64,000 nucleotides of DNA from Tillus elongatus (GCA_964006375.1 OZ023265.1:113353084-113417083); one strand, 5' to 3'; shown: positions 24,478-37,231, counted from the first letter of the stretch. Translations and numbers: made by a program. The notes: generated from the letters alone by a model not told the origin.

Positions 24478-24974
24478 TATGTGAATGAGAAGAAAAGAAA
24501 AATAGAAAATGAAAATTAGGTGTGTATAATATGTAACTTGATTACCCAATCAAGTTTGTTTCTTATTTGGCGCTCGAAAGAACTTATGTTTTGGGGTAAA
24601 ACTATTTACTTAAAATAGTATTTGAAATACTATTTTTGATCATAAATATATAGATTTATCAATCATTGTTTAAGTTTACTAATAATTTAGTATAAGAAAT
24701 ACAATGCACTTGTAACTGTGTATTTGACTATAATGTAGCGTGTTTAGTTCAGCGTTATTGGGGACGCACAAGACAACAGCATATAATACAGTACAATTGC
24801 TATTAGAGAATTTGTAAATACCAAGCAATTTGGGGGGTTTTGTAACCTGACTATGGACACATTTCTTTTGCATTATAACTGAAATATTCATCATTCATTA
24901 CTGCCAAAATAAATCATAGACTAGAGGCATATAAGCACTGATTTGCAGTGTGAAGCAGCGAAATAGAATACATT
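24478..24974. other. spacer, no gene recognised
   Basis: AT-rich sequence between two mariner-like elements. Nothing was recognised. Confidence 0.4.
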
Positions 24975-26028
24975 CAGTATCTCAGTTATTGCACGTAGTT
25001 ATAAAAAATCCCAAAACTCTCAATTTTACATTAAAAAATGCCATCATACAACGTGAAAATGTTACCTCGACATTCAACCCCCGTCGTAACTCCACTACGG
25101 TAACTCCCAAATTTTTAAATAGGAAGTAGGGGCTTGTAATAACTCATTTGAAAGATCTCTCAATTCTATAAAAGAACTATGGTTGTTCAGAGAACAATAA
25201 ACGTTTTCAGAAGGGCCGTAATAGGCGTAGAAACATAATTGTTAAAAACACTAAAATAATAAGTGAAATTAGTTTAATATAATTATCTACATTAAGAAAT
25301 TTAAATATTGCATAAAATTGTAGGTCAAAACTGTATCGAACATTGGGATTGAAACAATCACATTGTTATGTAAATAATAAACAAGGTAAACGTTGCAGCG
25401 TACAAAGAACGCATGATTGCTGAAGTCTGCAATTTAGGTAGGTCGTAAACTAATTAAGAAAAACTATAAGTAGTATTGTTGGTAAACATGAAGGCAGTCA
25501 ATGTTAGAGAGTTAACTAAGTTCTTAAGATGTAGACAGTTAATCTAGATTGCTTAAAATGTAAAGACGCGACACTTGTGATTTAATTGTGTAAACATAAT
25601 AACACTGTTCAATTAAGATTCACGATGTAAGCAGTCCGAGTTTAAAATCATTCAGTTTGTTAATAGTAATATTGTTGAGTTTTTAGAGTTTATTAAAAGT
25701 TAAAATTAAACCGTTACCTATGTCTACATTCGCCTAGTTCGACGAGTTTATTCCTCAAATTATCCTCCGCTCCTTAAACAATGGTTTTAAAATTTATTGC
25801 AAAAACTAAGAATGAAAAAAATAATTTCATCCGATTGACGAACACACTAAAAATTAATAACAGATCGCGTTTCAATCTTGATAATGAGAAAGCAACCAAA
25901 AACAATTTCAGTGTCCTTTTTGGACGGCATCAGTAAAAAAAGGTATCAAGGTTCTTTATACTAGGTAATGTTAATCCTGTTTGAAACGCCTTCGCGACGT
26001 GCTGTGTGATTGCAGCCGATGAGAGTAG

Positions 26029-26625
26029 TTGTTAACTGGATTTATAAACATGATTTATTTAACAGAAATGCATAAAATGACAATTCTACAGATGCTTGGT
26101 TATGGAGATAAAACACGACCGCAGATCAAAGTTGCTCGCCTGTTTCAAGAAAAACTTTCATATTTGCCGCCTATATCCCAAGAAACAATTAGCAAAATTG
26201 AAAAACAATTAAGCGAGCTTGGACATGTGAGGCAGATAAAAAAAAGTTCTAACGCACTGAGTCATGATACTCAATTAAATGTAATGCTAGAGTTTGAGGA
26301 AAACCCATATACTTAAGTCGATAGGCAGCCACAACATTGGATGTTAGCCCTTCATCGATTATTTGAATATAAAAAAATGCATCCTTATAAATTGATATAA
26401 ACTCCGGAGCTCGCGGAAGACGATTTTGATGGAAGAACGTCTTTTCGTAACAAATGATGAAAATGTTAGATAAGAATTTTATCCAATTAGAAAATATTTA
26501 GATTTGTGATTATTGCAGTTTTACACTTAATCGACATACTAATTGTCAAAGTTGTCGCCACTGCTCTAAAGAAAATCTACAAGCGATGAGAGACGAATAT
26601 ACGCAATACCCTAGAATGTTAATCA
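26029..26625 (+). pseudogene. transposase pseudogene, first tandem copy
   Basis: An N-terminal helix-turn-helix segment is open to 26315: MHKMTILQMLGYGDKTRPQ, then FQEKLSYLPPISQETISKIE and QLNVMLEFEENPYT. Degraded blocks follow for the linker and the start of the catalytic domain (EDDFDGRT near 26420, CSKENL near 26570, YTQYPRM near 26600). It stops at about 26620, where the second copy begins, so its catalytic core is lost. Confidence 0.75.
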
Positions 26626-27800
26626 AAAACAAATTTAGTGTCCTCTTTGACGGTATCAGTTGAAAAGAACGCATAAAAAGTTATCAATATTCTTTACAGT
26701 TGGCAATATTATTTTTATTTAGAACACCTTAGCAGCTTCATGTGTGACTGTTACTGCATAACAGTAGTTGTTAGTTGTTAACTTCAATTCAAAAGATGGT
26801 TTATTTAACAAAAAAGCAAAATGTAATGATTCTATAGATGATTGCTTACGGAGATAAAACATGATCACAGTTTGAAGTTGCTCAATTATTTCTAGAAAAA
26901 TTTCCGGATTTACCACCTCTATCCCAAGGGATTCAAAAGCAATTTCGTGACCTTGCACAGGTAAGGAAGATACAAAAAACATTTTAATGTATTGAATAAT
27001 GATACAAAATTTGATGTAGTGCTTAAGTTTGAGGAAAACCCACATACTTCAATCAACAAGCAGCAACGACATTTTAGCCTATTATCATATACGAATATTA
27101 AAAGAAAATAAGAAGCATCGCTATAAATTGATACACACTCCGGAGCTCATGGAGGACGATCTTGATAGAAAAAAGTCTCTTTGTGAACAAGTGATAGAAA
27201 TCTTACATAACAATCTTATCCAACTAGAACATGTTTTGTTATCTAATGAGTGCAGTTTTACACTTCGCGGTCATGCTAATCATCAACATTATCACTACTG
27301 ATCTAAAGAAAATCCACACGGTATGACAGAAGAAAATACGCAATATTCTGAAAGGGATAACATTTGGGCAGGAGTAGTTAGAAACCATGCCATTAGTCAT
27401 TTTTTCATTGATGGAAATTTGAATGGAGATAAGTATTTAGCAGTACTCTAAAATAGAGTCGTGTCAACTTTGCCATTTCATATTCTGTTCAACAAAACCT
27501 ACAAGTTCTAGCCATTGTGATATGGTTCCAACAGGATGGAGCACCAGCACATTATCAAATCAATATCCGACAGTACCTCGACTTAATATTTACAAATCAG
27601 TGGATGGGGAGGCGATGATCGTTAGAGTGGCTGGAACGATCGCAAGATCTTACACTATTAGACTTCTTTTTATGGGGATATGCGAACAGCCTGGTATACA
27701 AAAGTAAATCACTCGGTTTAACTGACTTAAGAAGAACAATAAGGATTGCGATTTGCACTTTGAACATTTCCTACTTTAGGATTAATCTGTTTTTTTTTGT
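26626..27800 (+). pseudogene. transposase pseudogene, second tandem copy
   Basis: This copy repeats the leader (gtgtcctctttgacggtatc) and then a degraded helix-turn-helix (about 26800-27050). An open stretch follows at 27029-27300 with LIHTPELMEDDLDRKKSLCE and QLEHVLLSNECSFTLRGHAN. Further blocks are WAGVVRNHAI near 27370, FQQDGAPAHYQI near 27530, VDGEAMIVRVAG near 27600 and FLWGYANSLVYKSK near 27665-27710, in several frames. The DDE core is largely traceable but is broken by stops and frameshifts. Confidence 0.75.
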
Positions 27801-28080
27801 GTCTGATTATCAGAAGTTAAACGTGATAAGTTCCTACATTGTTAGTGTGTTGTAGCTTAGTTCGTAAATCAGATGACTTTCTTTTTTGTGTTAATTTTTG
27901 CAATTAATTTTAAAGTCATAGCATTTTGATATCACGAGCTCCTACTTCGTATTTCAAAACTTGAGCGTTTCAACTCTGACTCTACAAGGGTTGAATAAAG
28001 GGGTGCAGCATGTCATTTTTTAATCTAAAATTGACGTGTTTTGGTATTTTTTATAAATATACACAATAATTGAGATACTC

Positions 28081-28339
28081 AATTTATTCCGTTTGACTGT
28101 TCCACACTCTATGTTTCGGTCACTATTTTGTTTTATTGTTTTAATTCTGGTAATGATTTACAAGATGTATACATTGTTATATATTACTATTATTATAATA
28201 ATTAGATTTTAGCAGTGGAATTTAACTGCAACTCTTGATATTAATTTAAATGAAGGTATCATTTTTGTGTATACCTGATAAATTAGGTAGGCCTAAGCAC
28301 TCTACATGCGAGAGTAGGGTGTAGAGATGACTAAAAGAA

Positions 28340-28348
<9 letters not shown>
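28081..28348. other. spacer, no gene recognised
   Basis: AT-rich sequence between the transposon's right arm and a TA tract. Confidence 0.4.

Positions 28349-28423
<75 letters not shown>
28349..28423. repeat. (TA)n tract
   Basis: About 75 bp of TA dinucleotide. Confidence 0.97.
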
Positions 28424-28427
<4 letters not shown>

Positions 28428-28689
28428 AAGTATATAAGCACAAGGCATGTAAGAACAACTTATACTTGGTAGTATATAAGTATATATTTTTTCGCTATCT
28501 GTCAACTATGTACAACGATAACAGATGGACCTAGTGTGGGGGAACAGAGATTTATTCTACACAGCGGGAGCCTAAATGATTTGTTGATCTTTAATTAGCA
28601 ATGAAACATTTATGATTTAACATAAAAGAACATTTAGTACATATCGAAGAATAAACATTAAAGTTTTACTTCATAAATATTTCGTGTCT

Positions 28690-29215
28690 GTCAAATTCTC
28701 GCCTCCATTATCTTCGCATTATTACAAAAAGCGAACGAAATCTGTAATAACTCGTTTAAGAATATACTGCAGAATTGCTTCAATTCATTCTTAGATGTTA
28801 AATTTAATCTCATCTAGATCACTGAGTATAGTCCTGTACATTTTGATCTTTAAATAGCGCCAGAGAAAGAATTCAGGAATAGTAGTGTCAGGAGATCTCA
28901 CGGGCCATTGCAGATCACCGTTTCGAGAAATTAGTCTGTTTGGAATTTTTGCAAGTTTTCGGCACCCTGTCTTGTGCTATAAGAGGTGACACCGTCTTGT
29001 TAAAAAAGTAATTTAATTCATCTTGTTTGAGTTGCCGTATAATAAATATTCGGAGCATATGTGTATACGGTTCCGAATTGACTGTAACAATTTTATCATT
29101 TTTCTCAAAACAGTACGAACAGATGATCAGTGATGATGATACAGCACACCAAACAGTCAGTTTTGGAGGATAGAAACATCCTTCATAAGTACGACATAGA
29201 TTTTCTATAGCATAG
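28690..29215 (-). pseudogene. Tc1/mariner-type transposase C-terminal relic
   Basis: On the minus strand, near 29170, PPKLTVWCAVSSSLII corresponds to the VWCAxS block of a mariner-type catalytic domain. It is followed by VTVNSEPYTHMLRIFI and then ISRNGDLQWPVRSPDTTIPE and FFLWRYLKIKMYR near 28930-28840. The rest continues to about 28690 (VITDFVR, CEDNGGENLTD). Frameshifts separate the blocks. It abuts a Penelope-type repeat at 29232. Confidence 0.65.
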
Positions 29216-29231
29216 TTGCCAACATTCTATT

Positions 29232-29500
29232 TAAGCACACTCGGAGAACCCAAATCACCACAACACATTTTAAAATCCTGACGATCTTTTTGCTAACCAA
29301 GTGAGCGTCATCTGAGGATAAATAATTCTAAATATCTTATATACACAACTCTATTTACATTCTTCTGCAGGTGGTGAGTCACTAACGATTAAGGGAGGTT
29401 CAGCGACACCAAAATTAACATATTTCGCTTGGCGGAAATATCTTTATTCTTTTCTTATATATTAGACGTACTTCTGTCGGTATTTATTTTACAAAGCAAC
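29232..29500 (-). mobile_element. Penelope-type terminal repeat with degenerate hammerhead motif (copy A3)
   Basis: On the minus strand this matches the copies at 3575-3915 and 39205-39479. Upstream blocks (agtacgtct, gatatttccgccaagcgaaa, tgttaattttggtgtcg) are followed by a ribozyme-like block at 29277-29317 (CCT, CAGATGA, hairpin, GATCGTC, AGG) and then atgtgttgtggtgatttggg. The core has T4 changed to A and the GAAAC segment changed to AAAAA, so it should be inactive. Confidence 0.62.
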
Positions 29501-32396
29501 CTAGTAACATCTCTGTTCTTTTATAGTAGGCCTTTAGTGAATTTGCATGGATAAACTCTTAGGCCTATCTCGCATGGTAGGAGTTTTTTTACCATTTCAG
29601 TGTTTTGATTTGGATCCGTTCATTTATGTATCTTCTTGTGCTTGACCTTGTTAGATCACAAGAAGGTTCTGGATATATCAGAGGCCTAGACGCGTCATTC
29701 ATGTTCAAGTCATATGCCTTATCGTTCCTTTTATAGTCCCTATATTAGAGGAACCATGCTAGTGTCACTATGTTTTAGTTTCTTAGCTCTATTCGGGTAG
29801 TTAGACAGTACCACATTAGGTGTAGAATAAGCATCATTAAGCCTAGTACCCTAAGCGCCGTTAGGCTTTTAGAGTATATGGTAATTAACTGGATTGTCAC
29901 CACATGCTCCATACGTTGTTTTCCGCAACATTATATTGGGACCTCAAAAATCGTTGCTTGTTTTCCTGGGCTTCTTGTAATTTTAACTATTGGATTTATT
30001 CTATTAAGCCCTGAGCATCTATTTTGATTTGAATCCGTAGGTGTGCCAGACTATGTGTCTTGTCACCGAAGAATCATTTATTTATATCTCCTCTCTTACA
30101 TTTCTATATTGTAATTTCTTCCGAAACTGTACTTAGTGACCATATTTTCAATGGGTATTCTCAGAATTGGTTGTGCCTTCAAGTTCTTGTACAACTTTTA
30201 ATGCTCTGCTCCATACTACTGGGTAATACATATATTTGACCTTACACTTGCCTAGGTAACATTAAGCTAGTTTCTCACTAACTGTGTACAGTGAAGGCAT
30301 ATCAGTCCTACTGCCCTCGGGCAATCCTCATGGCTCCCGCGGTGCATAGTTAAGCTAGTTTTTGTTCTTCACCCACCAGTTTAATTGCCACCTCTGATAC
30401 CGTTCGTCCGCGCCACCGATTCGTGTGTTATCATTGGCCTTAGCACCTTTGTGTGAGTCCATAAAATCATACTTGACTTCGAATTTTTTACCACACGTTC
30501 GTCTACGCCTTCGTAACATCGAGTTCTGGAGATATTGTTGGTCGTTCCTCTAGGTTATCTTTAATCCACTGGTAAACCACCGTGGGAACTTCCCTGATAC
30601 GTTATAAATTTGTCAACTTTTATCTTTTAAAAATTTCAATAGTAGTCTACTTGGGCCATACAGTGCTGATTTCCCTGTCTGGTATACATATACACATAAC
30701 GATCACCAAAGATTTCCACTTGCTTCTTTGCCTATAAAGAGCCTGTCCAATAATCTTTTCTGCATTTTTGCTAAGAACAAAAACAGGTTTATCGGCCTAA
30801 ATGACATCAGCGTTGGGTTGGCACAGAACCGATTTTTCTAGGTAGAGAAACCTGGCCCAGCGCCATTTTAGAGATATGTACCTTCAGACTGAAGGCTATT
30901 ATTATATATGGAATAGAAGTGATATTAGTTCCTCATTTGATGTTGGATCGCGACCTGATATATTTTGTCCATTGCAAGAAATTTGAATGGATTGAGCTTG
31001 TTCGTGCCATCTGTTTTGTTTGGATTTTTACTTCATTGGCTAGCTTCTGCATAGGATATACAACACTGTGCTAGAAATTTTGGTTTTATGTCATTGAAGC
31101 TGTAAAATGAGTGTTTACGTTCAATTGTAAACCTTCTGTTACTGAATACTTATATGATTTATCTTCCGAAGTACATCAATATTGTATTTTTGGTACTGAG
31201 GGGCCTTTATTGACCTGATCGTATGACTGTTCTCATGGCTCTATGTTGCCTCTCTGATTGCATGCAAATAGACATATACCACCAAATGTTTAAATAACAT
31301 CACATGCAGAGACAGACGGCTAGGATAAGAGACGGAAAAGTAGCTCAAAAATACCTAGCGTAGAGACAAAGGAGAGTACATATCGTAAAGTAAAAAAAAC
31401 CAAAATAAAAAGAATACCTTTTAACAGGCACTCAGAGCAAATAGGGTGGCTATTATTGAAGACTGTTCACCAACCACCATAATGTATCCATAAAGACTGA
31501 AAGCTCCTGAGAGTTCCGTCACAAAAGCACTTAAGGAAACACTTTCAGAATCACTCAAAGTGTGACTTGTTTAATGCAGACGTGGGACAAAATACCTTGT
31601 TGTAGCATGGGCTATTGCAGTAGGTGAAGAGTGGCTTTGGGCGGTCGCATCTCGGTTTCTGCAACGAAAAGGTATAAGCCATAGACCATTAGAGGAAGAT
31701 GCAGTATCGAGGCTGCATACATGCACCGTCTACGTACCTGGCGAAGGCAGAGAAAGGCTGGAGGTCAACAATGTGCTAAATTATAAGCAACAGAGGTCTA
31801 TCGACAAATCGTTTGGCAGCAGCAAGAAAAGCTCTAGCTGGAAAGGGGCAGCTGTAGATTTCTTCCATGAAAAAAATACTAAGAATAACTGAGAAATGAA
31901 AAATTGTGGCCCTTCTGCAAACGATGGAGCTACATGAAGGAATTTCTGTATATTACGCTGTAGAGGTAAAACCTTAGCAGCGTGGTCTAGATATGTACAT
32001 TCGAGCGTCACAAAAGATTTTAAAGGTGACGATGACAAAGCCAAATGACCCACAAATCCCCTCTTTCATCCAGGTAAAATCTATGGTAGTTTCCTTATAA
32101 AGTCCTGAACAACTAAAACAAAAAGACAAGGTTTATAATTGTATGTATTTGTGTAAATAATGTTCGAAAACAGATTAACATATCACTTAGGACCGTGCCA
32201 TTTAAGATGTTACTGCTGTTTCATCGTTTGTGCCACATTAAGCTAGGTATATTCCCTTTTTATATTTCCCAGCCACCAGTTTGATGATACGAACGACATT
32301 TAAAGGCACATAGTGTAGTTTTTTAACTAGTTTTGTGACACCCAAGCTAAACTTTTTGCAGACAGAGACGCGCCGAGCCAAATTAATCTAACTCCT

Positions 32397-32398
<2 letters not shown>
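29501..32398. other. intronic stretch, no gene recognised
   Basis: 2.9 kb, T-rich on the plus strand in places. No protein motif, SINE head or inverted repeat was recognised. The frame at 31781-32053 (minus) has no domain I know. Confidence 0.35.

Positions 32399-32467
<69 letters not shown>
32399..32467. repeat. (TA)n tract left of retrozyme-like repeat
   Basis: About 70 bp of TA dinucleotide directly abutting the first 305-bp ribozyme repeat. Confidence 0.97.
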
Positions 32468-32469
<2 letters not shown>

Positions 32470-32561
32470 CAAATGTTGCTGCAATTGTGCACTGGTTGCC
32501 TGTTGGGACTCCGTATATTTTTCCATCTTCATCCAGAGTGTTACCATCTTCACCTGGCTAT

Positions 32562-32606
32562 ACCGTACTGATGATGGCTAATTAGCCTGAAACACGTGTT
32601 TGCGGT
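32562..32606 (+). ncRNA. hammerhead ribozyme, type I, first unit
   Basis: Stem I pairs ACCGTA (32562-32567) with TGCGGT (32601-32606), five Watson-Crick pairs and one G-U. The core CTGATGA is at 32568-32574. Stem II comes from the palindrome GGCTAATTAGCC (32576-32587). GAA is at 32589-32591. Stem III is A-U and C-G around loop ACGT (32592-32599). Predicted cleavage follows T32600. All conserved core bases are present. One extra T lies on each side of stem II. Confidence 0.82.
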
Positions 32607-32866
32607 TGTCTCCTTGCGGCTTTGCCCTTAAACCTTTCTCCTTGTATAGTACATAAATGCCGTGTTATCAATCCTGTTTTAATTAATATAACTTCCTGGG
32701 CTCCGGATGTTTACGCAGGTGATTTCTTTGCCTCCGTAGCTTTTTTGGTTGTTTCCCTCGGATTGAGGGTCTTCCAAATGTTGCTGCAATTGTGCACTGG
32801 TTGCCTGTTGGGACTCCGTATATTTTTCCATCTTCATCCAGAGTGTTACCATCTTCACCTGGCTAT

Positions 32867-32911
32867 ACCGTACTGATGATGGCTAATTAGCCTGAAACAC
32901 GTGTTTGCGGT
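32867..32911 (+). ncRNA. hammerhead ribozyme, type I, second unit
   Basis: Identical to the first unit over the whole fold and offset by 305 bases. Predicted cleavage follows T32905. Confidence 0.82.
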
Positions 32912-32971
32912 TGTCTCCTTGCGGCTTTGCCCTTAAACCTTTCTCCTTGTATAGTACATAAACGCCTGTTT

Positions 32972-33089
<118 letters not shown>

Positions 33090-33434
33090 ATATAGTATTT
33101 TTTATTAGTGATTTTAATACCCTTTTGAATTTTTACTTTTATTTCCTAAACCAACAAAAATTTGTTTCTGTAAATTTTTTAATAAAAAAGTGTCTTGTCA
33201 AGGCTTTATATTAAAACCACCAACTAGGGACTCGCGGGCGCTTCTGCGCACTATTATATCCAGCCTAACAATTGTACTGTATAAGTGTGCTATAAATATA
33301 ACACTTGAATAATATAAACAGTTGCAAGCTAAATGATTTCATTGTCTGTGTCCAAAACAAACAAAAAATGATCATGAGAAACACTTAAGGGTATATCTTT
33401 ATAGAAGCGTTAGTGTTCTTCCGCAAATACTGAC
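33090..33434 (-). other. Ca-beta intron 5, distal end
   Basis: AT-rich intron sequence next to the donor GTCAGT of the exon at 33435-33546. Nothing else was recognised. Confidence 0.5.
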
Positions 33435-33546
33435 CTGGTAACGTGGGTCTTCCTTGATCACCACTAGGCGATGCCTGCGGTGACGTACCAATTGGTCGCG
33501 GTACATTGGAAACTGCAGTTTCTGGGTGAGTTGCTCTCCAGTATGC
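33435..33546 (-). CDS. Ca-beta: calcium channel beta subunit exon, start of C-terminal tail
   Basis: Acceptor TTTCTAG, donor GTCAGT. 112 bp in phase 0 encode AYWRATHPETAVSNVPRPIG followed by TSPQASPSGDQGRPTLP, leaving one G for the next exon. AYWRATHP directly follows the guanylate-kinase fold in CaV beta subunits (AYWKATHPP in vertebrates), so its identity is clear. The Ser/Pro/Gly-rich remainder is the start of the variable, probably disordered, C-terminal tail. It lies about 350 bp from the TA-flanked ribozyme repeat in the neighbouring intron. Confidence 0.93.
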
Positions 33547-35089
33547 CTAGAAATAATAATAATTGGATAAAGATGTTCAGAAAATGTCCGCAATAAATAA
33601 GTAATCTAGTTTTGTAAAATAAGTTTTGCTTAAACTTTAACCACCTTAGGTTTTAAACGAAAAAAATTATCTATCAGTGAAGTTGCTCCTTTATCCAAAA
33701 GATCCTGTCAGAGTATATCATATTCTACCCATATCTATATATTTCGGTACAAGAAGTACTACCACATGTAGGTGATAATGAGAAGCGTGTGAAGTCTCGG
33801 GAGTATATGTAAATGGAACTCCAAGCTCCCGCCTTCTTCTACAAATTCGGATAGACAGACAAGTCATAGCTTACCAGATGTGGAGTCACTATTCAACAAA
33901 ATTGCTTCGCTGGGTAACTAGCGATGCCTATATTATAGGCAATTAAAGCTCTAAAGATTGTTTTTAACGTTTCTGAAATGGTAGTGTCTGATAGGCTCAT
34001 ATAAGGTACATATTCACAATCGGTAAAGCGTAATATTGATAAACGGAGCAAGTTTTTATGTTTATGATGAACTGTAACGTAAGTACAGTTGTAAGTACTT
34101 CTAATTCTAATAAAGTCAACTGTTATGGCAATAAATAAACGGTCATCTATACTTGGGAATCATGGTTTGAATGCAACGGACCCTATAGGCGGCAACTAAG
34201 GTATCCGGACCCAACTTCTACCAGTTGTATATGAGTTTTTACGCCAGGAAACTACTAACAAGAAAAAACAGCCCAACCGAGTATTGAGAAGTTTAAATAA
34301 CATTAATCTCAACTAGCTGGTGAAAGTAACAAGCGATGCGGTCCATAGCACAATTTTTGAACAAGATGGACTTCACGCGGAGAATATTATTTGATTTATG
34401 ATGTCTGCTTCTACATTGATAAATTTGTTTTAGTGACTTAATTAGTTGTCATCGTATGTCTAAACTTCGTCAGTGTGTTTCCCCTTCCCATGGCCAAAAA
34501 AGAAAACGGTTTGCGCATTCGCAAGTAGATTAAAGAAATTTGTTGCCTGGTACGAATACAAATCAGTAAACTACAGAACTGCCAGTGGTTGCCTTGTCAA
34601 CTTCCTTTACTTGTAAACCTCAAAAAGTAATGTTTGTTTGATCATAAATAAAACAGAAGTGCTAGATAGCTAGGAGAGGCCTTAATATATCTATGCAACT
34701 TAAAATTAGTGATCCGATAATGTAACAAAATGCAAAATGTTCTACTGAAAATATAAAGATTTTTAACATGTAGGAATTTCTGAACACATAAATTAGTTTT
34801 CAATATATCTTAGTTCTCATAAAATTTTGAATTTACTTCGTTGCAAGAGTTTGCAGATATTCGGATTCTCTATTTTTAGTCAAAGAATAATTGTGGTAGA
34901 AAATTAAAAACTTTGTCTATCCTGAAATTAGAAACAGCAGACTTAATAAAGCTTCAATATGAACGAAGCATGAGAGGGGGATTCAATAAAAATATTCTGC
35001 TGCCAAATTATATCTGTGTCAATACTTTCTGTTATAAAGGGGTGTGATATGCTTCCATTTAACCCACTTATCCGTCCAGTATCAGAGAA
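33547..35089 (-). other. Ca-beta intron 4, part
   Basis: Intron sequence between exons 33435-33546 and 37064-37231. No gene or repeat was recognised before the LINE that starts near 35090. Confidence 0.4.
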
Positions 35090-36830
35090 ATTATACTAGG
35101 GAATAAATGTTTGTGTAGACTAGCTTAGCTGTAAACTCTGCTTGACCAAGAAAATTCCATCTGGCAAATGGCAAAGGCTCTCCGTTACCAAAAACTTTAG
35201 ATCTCTAATTCGTGGCCAAAGCGGCATCGCTTAGACGGATGCAGGGTCTTCGAAGATCATCCCGAGTAGTAATATAGCCCGAATCACAATCACGTTCATC
35301 TGTAGAACGTTGCAAGAAAGGACAGTAACGTCAGGAGCGTGCTTCGAGCTACCTCAGATACTTACATCGGGCACACCACGTATGAAGAAGTTTCCCTAAT
35401 AATCAATTTCATAAAAAATTTGGAAAGCTCGGGTATACGATGGAATGTTCAACATAGCCCTGAAAAACGTTTCTCTCAAAGCAGTCATATAATCAAAGTT
35501 GAAATTTTGATTCTCATACGGAGATTTCAACATTTTCTGTCCAAGTGTAAACTGGCCAATATCGTTAATATTCCAAAGCCTACGTCACTGTCAAATCGCT
35601 GAGAGATTAATTGAGAAAAGGCTAGCCTCATACAGCTCTAAAAGCAATTATGGATATTCTTAACCAAGAAGTGGGATTTAGAGACCAGCACTTCGCCACA
35701 GATCAAGTCCTCCGAGTGGTAGGAAGGAGTTTTCAAAGACAAGTCAACTGGTGCAATATTTTTTGACATTGATCAAGTCCGCTACAGGATCTGGCATGCA
35801 GACCTCCTTAAGAAACTCCTATTAATCGATTACCTGCTTCCTCTGATACTGCTCATCAAGTCAAACCTAAAACAGATGAAGTTCCAGGTTAAACACATGC
35901 GAACCAGATTTAGAATTTACTCAGCCACGGCTGGCCTCCCGAAGAATTCTGCTATCTCCCGACTGCTATACAATATATTTGTCGCAGACATTCCGCCACC
36001 GCTCTAAAACACTACCATCCTCAGTAGCTCTACAAACCCAACGTCTTCAAACTGACGTGGACAAACTGCAAGGCTGCTACAAAAAATCACATCTAGCCCT
36101 AAATCCCGACAAATGCGCAGCAGTCATATTTTCCAAGAGGAAACACACACCTCACAATTACATATCCCCAAGCAACAGTCAAAGGGAGGCTTAGCCAAAT
36201 ACCTTGGACTAATCCTTGACAAACGTTTAACGTGGCGCCTCCATGTCCAACATGCCCGACAGAGAGCTTAGAATGTTCTTTAAGTCCTCTCCACTTCTCA
36301 GTCGCAACTCCATGAACAATAAACTGCTCATGTACAAAAACAATCTGTCCAGCTATCTCTCGCATGGACCACTGCGATCGACACACACAAATAGTCTTCA
36401 AATCGTCCAGAATTACATTTTGAGGATGCTTACCGGAGCGCTATGGTTTATCAGAAAGAATCAGATTCTCCTCAATAGTTAAGTTTACAAACACAACCAC
36501 CACTTGTTCGCCAAAACCGCTTGTCGTCCAAGTGCTCTTCTCTGTAGTGCAATCGACAACGGTGACAACTTCCACCGAATCATAAGCGTCGAAAGCTCAT
36601 CCTGGCCCGCTAATGCCTCTGCGACCTAACAGAATGGAAACATTTAAATTCCATTTGTACATTTTTTGAACAACCGCATGAACCAGAGTTCGGTACTCTA
36701 GGGATGGGGGGTTCAGTGGGTGCGAGTCCCACATTACCTCAATTTCCCGCACACTACGATGTGTGATAAAATATGTCTATAATGAAATCCCCGCTCCCGG
36801 TTCTTGGAACAAAGTAAAATAAGAATGACA
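35090..36830 (+). mobile_element. Jockey-type LINE fragment, reverse transcriptase pseudogene
   Basis: Blocks of a Jockey/CR1-group reverse transcriptase appear in order on the plus strand, antisense to Ca-beta: SIWQMAKALR near 35155, SPNHNHVHL near 35280, TTYEEVSLIINFIKNLESSG near 35375-35440, CKLANIVNIPKP near 35550, FRDQHFATDQVLRVV near 35680, and STGAIFFDIDQVRYRIWHAD near 35745-35810 (catalytic block A, with the AFDxVW equivalent altered). YSATAGLPKNSAISRLLYNI lies near 35920-35975 and LALNPDKCAAVIFSKRK near 36090-36150, then LGLILDKR, and a C-terminal RNMNNKLLMYK-like part near 36310. The motif with the two catalytic aspartates (YADD) is missing around 36000 because of a deletion. It is broken by many stops and 5' truncated. 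Confidence 0.78.
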
Positions 36831-37063
36831 AATTTATCAACACATTGTCAGTTCGTCGAGTAGCTAAGTTAATTTTGAGCTATAATTAATCAACTCTAAG
36901 TTAGATTTTACAACCTGAATGCTGGCATAGCAAACTATATTAGAAAATAGAAACTATAATAATTTGATCTAATTGCCGAATTTCTAAAACAAAAGAAAAA
37001 TATTAAGGAATAATAAAAATTCGTATCACTATTCCTAACTTTATAAATGTACTTTAGTCTTAC

Positions 37064-37231
37064 CTCTAAATATTCTGCTATATGTTCGCATGCATCTTCC
37101 AGTTGATTTTCATCCAGGATGACATCAAACATCTCAGGAGGGCATTGCGCTAGTTTCTCCGACGCTACCATTTGAACATTAAGATGCCTTGCTTGACTTT
37201 TCCCTCTGGATTTTATTAACCTTTGTAATAC
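37064..37231 (-). CDS. Ca-beta: calcium channel beta subunit exon, end of guanylate-kinase domain
   Basis: Acceptor AAATAAG, donor GTAAGA. 168 bp in phase 0 at both ends encode [40 protein letters not shown] and [16 protein letters not shown]. This is the last part of the guanylate-kinase-like domain, nearly identical to vertebrate CACNB proteins over this stretch. In the family this domain does not catalyse nucleotide transfer. It holds the groove that binds the alpha-interaction domain in the I-II loop of the channel pore subunit, aiding surface delivery and gating. The preceding exon ends SPK and the next starts AYWRATHP, as in the family. Confidence 0.95.

Larger units (their letters stand above)
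24975..28080. mobile_element. mariner-like element with ~200-bp inverted repeats and duplicated transposase
   Basis: The left arm begins CAGTATCTCAGTTATTG at 24975. The right arm, reversed from 28080, begins GAGTATCTCAATTATTG. Matching blocks continue inward (ttataaaaaat, ccaaaac, tcaatttta, attaaaaaatg, attcaacccc, gaagtaggggctt) for roughly 170-200 bp. The same arms bound the element at 6877-8451, so both are one family. The interior holds one truncated and one fuller transposase pseudogene in tandem. Confidence 0.72.

Noticed and set aside
32622..32876. 84-codon frame across the 305-bp repeat
   Set aside because: The repeat is better explained as a ribozyme-bearing non-coding element. The frame has no known domain and crosses the unit boundary.
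36690..36740. tRNA-like string gggttcagtgggtgcgagtc
   Set aside because: It lies in the 3' end of the Jockey-type LINE, and no A box or SINE body accompanies it.
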